A stretch of DNA of 17,082 nt from a bacterium (GTDB taxonomy: Bacteria; Planctomycetota; J058; JAJDCP01). Shown here in pieces: positions 15,464 through 17,082 of this stretch. A program made the position numbers and the translations under genes. Location: positions 1 through 17,082 of the forward strand of contig JAUIEM010000209.1 of assembly GCA_030428695.1 (NCBI GenBank), in the 5' to 3' direction. The notes beneath the pieces are model-generated. The model did no database searches, was not told where the DNA came from, and saw only the letters and a program-made list of their open reading frames with translations. How positions within the stretch are numbered: the first letter of the stretch is position 1; each line of letters starts with the position of its first letter.

Positions 15464-15898
15464 ATGCTCAGCGCCGGTGACGCCCTGCCCGCCTGCACCC
15501 TGACCGATCACGATGGCAACGCCGTCGACACCGCCGCCTGGTCCGACCGGCGGGTGCTGGTCTGGTTCTACCCCAAGGCCGACACGCCCGGCTGAACGAT
15601 CGAAGGTCGCGGGTTCCGCGACAAGCACGCCGACTTCCAGGCCAAGGGCGTGACCATCTACGGCGTCAGCTTCGACAGCCCCGCTGAGAACGCCGCCTTC
15701 GCGAGGAAGTACTCCTTCCCCTTCGCCCTGCTCAGCGACGACTCGCGCGCCCTCGCCCTCGCGCTCGGCGCCTGCACGGACGCCGGCAGCGGCTACCCGA
15801 AGCGGGTCGCCGCCCTGCTGGAGAACGGCGCGGTCAGCCGGCTGTACCCGCGGGTCTCGGCCCAGACCTTCCCGGGGGAGGTGCTGGCGGAGCTGTAG
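15464..15898 (+). CDS. Peroxiredoxin selenoprotein, BCP/PrxQ-like (in-frame TGA = Sec44)
   Basis: Read through TGA at 15593-15595, this gives a complete 144-residue peroxiredoxin. The active site is YPKADTPG-U-TIEGRGFRD, in which the TGA stands exactly for the peroxidatic Cys of PxxxTxxC. Other family marks are VLVWFYPKAD before it, GVSFDSPAENAAFARKY after it, and GYPKR with the likely conserved Arg (R114). It should reduce hydrogen peroxide or organic peroxides through a selenolate. The usual PrxQ resolving Cys five residues later is Arg49. Only Cys11 and Cys104 remain, so an external thiol or Cys104 may resolve the intermediate. GGGAGAG (15453-15459) precedes ATG 15464. The gene lies 11 bases after kinase 3, so it is probably co-transcribed. 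Without recoding it appears as a 43-residue fragment plus a C-terminal fragment. Confidence 0.9.
15606..15622 (+). promoter_or_regulatory. Bacterial SECIS-like hairpin of the peroxiredoxin
   Basis: GTCGCGGGTTCCGCGAC is a perfect 7-bp stem with a GUU loop. There are 17 bases between the TGA (15593-15595) and the loop, inside the window expected for SelB-dependent elements. The loop sequence is the same as in the ArsC-like gene. Confidence 0.75.
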
Positions 15899-15974
15899 GG
15901 TGGATCGCGAGGAACCCCCTCCAGGAAGCTGGATCCGCGACCCCGGTTCTTCCCCATCGCCCCCCAACAAAAGA

Positions 15975-16002
15975 CACGGGGCGGGTCCAACCCCGCCCCG
16001 TG
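15975..16002. terminator. Bidirectional intrinsic terminator between convergent genes
   Basis: CACGGGGCGGG (15975-15985) pairs with CCCGCCCCGTG (15992-16002) around a 6-base loop. Outside, CAACAA (15965-15970) can pair with TTGTTG (16004-16009). On the minus strand the stem is followed by TCTTTTGTTG, a U-rich tail fitting termination of the hydrolase gene. On the plus strand CTTGTTGCGTT follows, weaker but usable for the peroxiredoxin transcript. Confidence 0.8.
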
Positions 16003-16028
16003 CTTGTTGCGTTCACACGGTCGCGTCC

Positions 16029-17082
16029 TCAGTCCGAGTTCCGCTCCGCGAACTTCTTGACGACCTCCGCGAACAGCCCGGTCTCCTCGATGAAGGGCAT
16101 CATCGAGCTGTTCGGGAAGACGACGAGCGTCGAGTTCCGGTACAGGGACTCCATCTTCTCGGCGTCCTGCACGTCGGCCCACATCGCGTGGCGGCCGGCG
16201 ATGATCAGGACCGGGAGGTTGTCGCGCACCCGGCGGTCGACGTCGGTCTTGGCGTCGAAGTCCGGCACGATCGAGCCTTCGCCGATCTGGTTCGCGCGGT
16301 CCCAGATGCGCACGAGCTCGGAGTCGGTCGGGTCGGCGAAGTACATCGAGAACTGCTTGCGCTTCAGGCCGCGGGCCTCGGAGCTGTCGGTCGGCTCGTA
16401 CTTGGTCGTGCCGTCGTTGTCGATCAGCAGCTTCCAGTTCGCGAGCTTCCACATCTCCTGGTCGTCGCGCTCTTTGCCCTCGCGCTCGACGGTGTCGCGG
16501 ATGCGGCTGAAGGCCTGCCCGCCGGTCTGGGGATTGACAAGGATCATGTGCGAGATCGACTCCGGATAGTCGGAGGCGTACTGCTGCGCGATGTAGGACG
16601 TGATCTGGCCGTGGCACATCAGCGCGAAGCGCTCGTAGCCCTGCTGCTGGCGGAGGGCGTTGAAGGCGTCGGCGATCGGCTTGACGGGGTAGATCGGCAG
16701 CCCGCTCGGGTGACGCTCGACGCCGGGCACCTCGCTGATGCGGGGCAGCGACATGTAGTAGATCTCGTAGGTGTCCTCGATGCAGCTCAGGTAGGGCTTG
16801 AGGTACTCCTTTTTGTAGGTGTCGTCGGCCATCACGATCATCGGGATGCCCTTGCCCTTGCGCTCGAAGGACAGGGGCACGCGCTCGACGGTCGACTCCT
16901 CCCGCTTCTCCTTGTTCCCCGCCTCGGCCTGCTCGGCGTTCTGCCGCTTGAGCTCTTCGATCTGCTCGGCGGTCATGTCGCTCGGCAGGGTGTAGGAGTC
17001 GAAGTTCGCGACCCACCAGCGGTCCCAGACCTCGGGGTCGCCGCCCCAGTACTGGCCGGTGATCTTCTCGAGCGCTTCCTGG
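16029..17082 (-). CDS. Alpha/beta-hydrolase-fold protein lacking the triad (N-terminus outside window)
   Basis: The frame is open through the right edge, so the start is not in the window. 350 residues are visible. The first 35 (ALEKITGQYWGGDPEVWDRWW and so on) resemble a short segment often seen in planctomycete helical-repeat proteins. They continue without a stop into the domain that begins near ATG 16976, so that ATG is probably internal. The rest follows the layout of S33 proline-iminopeptidase-like hydrolases: YERFALMCHGQITSYIAQQY for the nucleophile elbow, MILVNP, VLIIAGRHAMW and VVFPNSSMMPFIEE. By that alignment the nucleophile Ser is Gly (16608-16610), the acid Asp is Ala (16185-16187) and the catalytic His is Met (16101-16103). 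It is therefore probably a binding or structural protein and not an enzyme. It is convergent with the peroxiredoxin gene. Confidence 0.75.
   Translation of the reverse strand, partial: QEALEKITGQYWGGDPEVWDRWWVANFDSYTLPSDMTAEQIEELKRQNAEQAEAGNKEKREESTVERVPLSFERKGKGIPMIVMADDTYKKEYLKPYLSCIEDTYEIYYMSLPRISEVPGVERHPSGLPIYPVKPIADAFNALRQQQGYERFALMCHGQITSYIAQQYASDYPESISHMILVNPQTGGQAFSRIRDTVEREGKERDDQEMWKLANWKLLIDNDGTTKYEPTDSSEARGLKRKQFSMYFADPTDSELVRIWDRANQIGEGSIVPDFDAKTDVDRRVRDNLPVLIIAGRHAMWADVQDAEKMESLYRNSTLVVFPNSSMMPFIEETGLFAEVVKKFAERNSD

Noticed and set aside
61..15498. Many long open frames opposite or shifted against the kinases, some above 700 codons
   Set aside because: They are Arg/Pro/Ala/Gly-rich frames expected at this GC content. 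They lack domains and lie over genes with clear kinase or TPR motifs.
15650..15898. A separate 82-residue gene starting at 15650
   Set aside because: It is the C-terminal part of the peroxiredoxin in the same frame. The start would fall in the middle of a peroxiredoxin strand.
4512..15898. The two TGA codons as nonsense mutations in decaying genes
   Set aside because: Both hit the one catalytic Cys position, both genes are otherwise intact with ribosome sites and stops, and both have SECIS-like hairpins.
16976..16976. ATG 16976 as the true start of the hydrolase gene
   Set aside because: The frame continues upstream to the window edge with protein-like sequence (TGQYWGGDPEVWDRWW), and no clear ribosome site precedes the ATG.

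Overview
This is a very GC-rich window with dense coding and short gaps. Several features suggest a Planctomycetota-like or similar bacterium: three giant Ser/Thr kinase-TPR membrane proteins with a DWG instead of a DFG motif, and a TGQ...W..WW segment at the right edge that I associate with planctomycete helical-repeat proteins. This assignment is an inference from family style, because no rRNA or other marker gene is present.

Layout. The left edge (1-171) holds strong palindromes and a 25-bp direct repeat just past the end of kinase 1. A leftward unit follows, read from 4868 down to 162: a small ArsC/thioredoxin-fold protein, a CYTH-domain phosphohydrolase (ATGA overlap) and kinase 1. A divergent promoter region (4869-4982) separates it from a rightward unit: kinase 2 (4983-9116), a methyltransferase joined to two Nudix-like domains (9130-11349), kinase 3 (to 15452) and a peroxiredoxin (15464-15898). 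A bidirectional hairpin terminator (15975-16002) separates that unit from a leftward alpha/beta-hydrolase-fold gene that runs off the right edge.

The main discovery is that two small redox genes are each interrupted by an in-frame TGA exactly where the catalytic cysteine belongs. In the ArsC-like protein the TGA takes the first position of the CxxC motif, giving UTSC. In the peroxiredoxin it takes the peroxidatic position of TPGCT, giving TPGUT. In both genes a hairpin with a GUU apical loop lies 17-23 nt after the TGA, which fits a bacterial SECIS element. The same window uses TGA as the ordinary stop of seven genes, including the ArsC-like gene itself, so this is local recoding to selenocysteine and not a changed genetic code. 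Standard gene calling would report both genes as fragments.

Working together (inference): each of the two divergent units couples TPR receptor-like kinases with one selenol redox protein. This raises the possibility of a stress or redox signalling module that also includes a tripolyphosphatase-like CYTH enzyme and a methyltransferase-Nudix fusion. The kinases are all of the non-RD type (HND in place of HRD). Kinase 3 lacks a normal start codon in front of its conserved N-terminal motif. The right-edge hydrolase appears to have lost all three catalytic triad residues.
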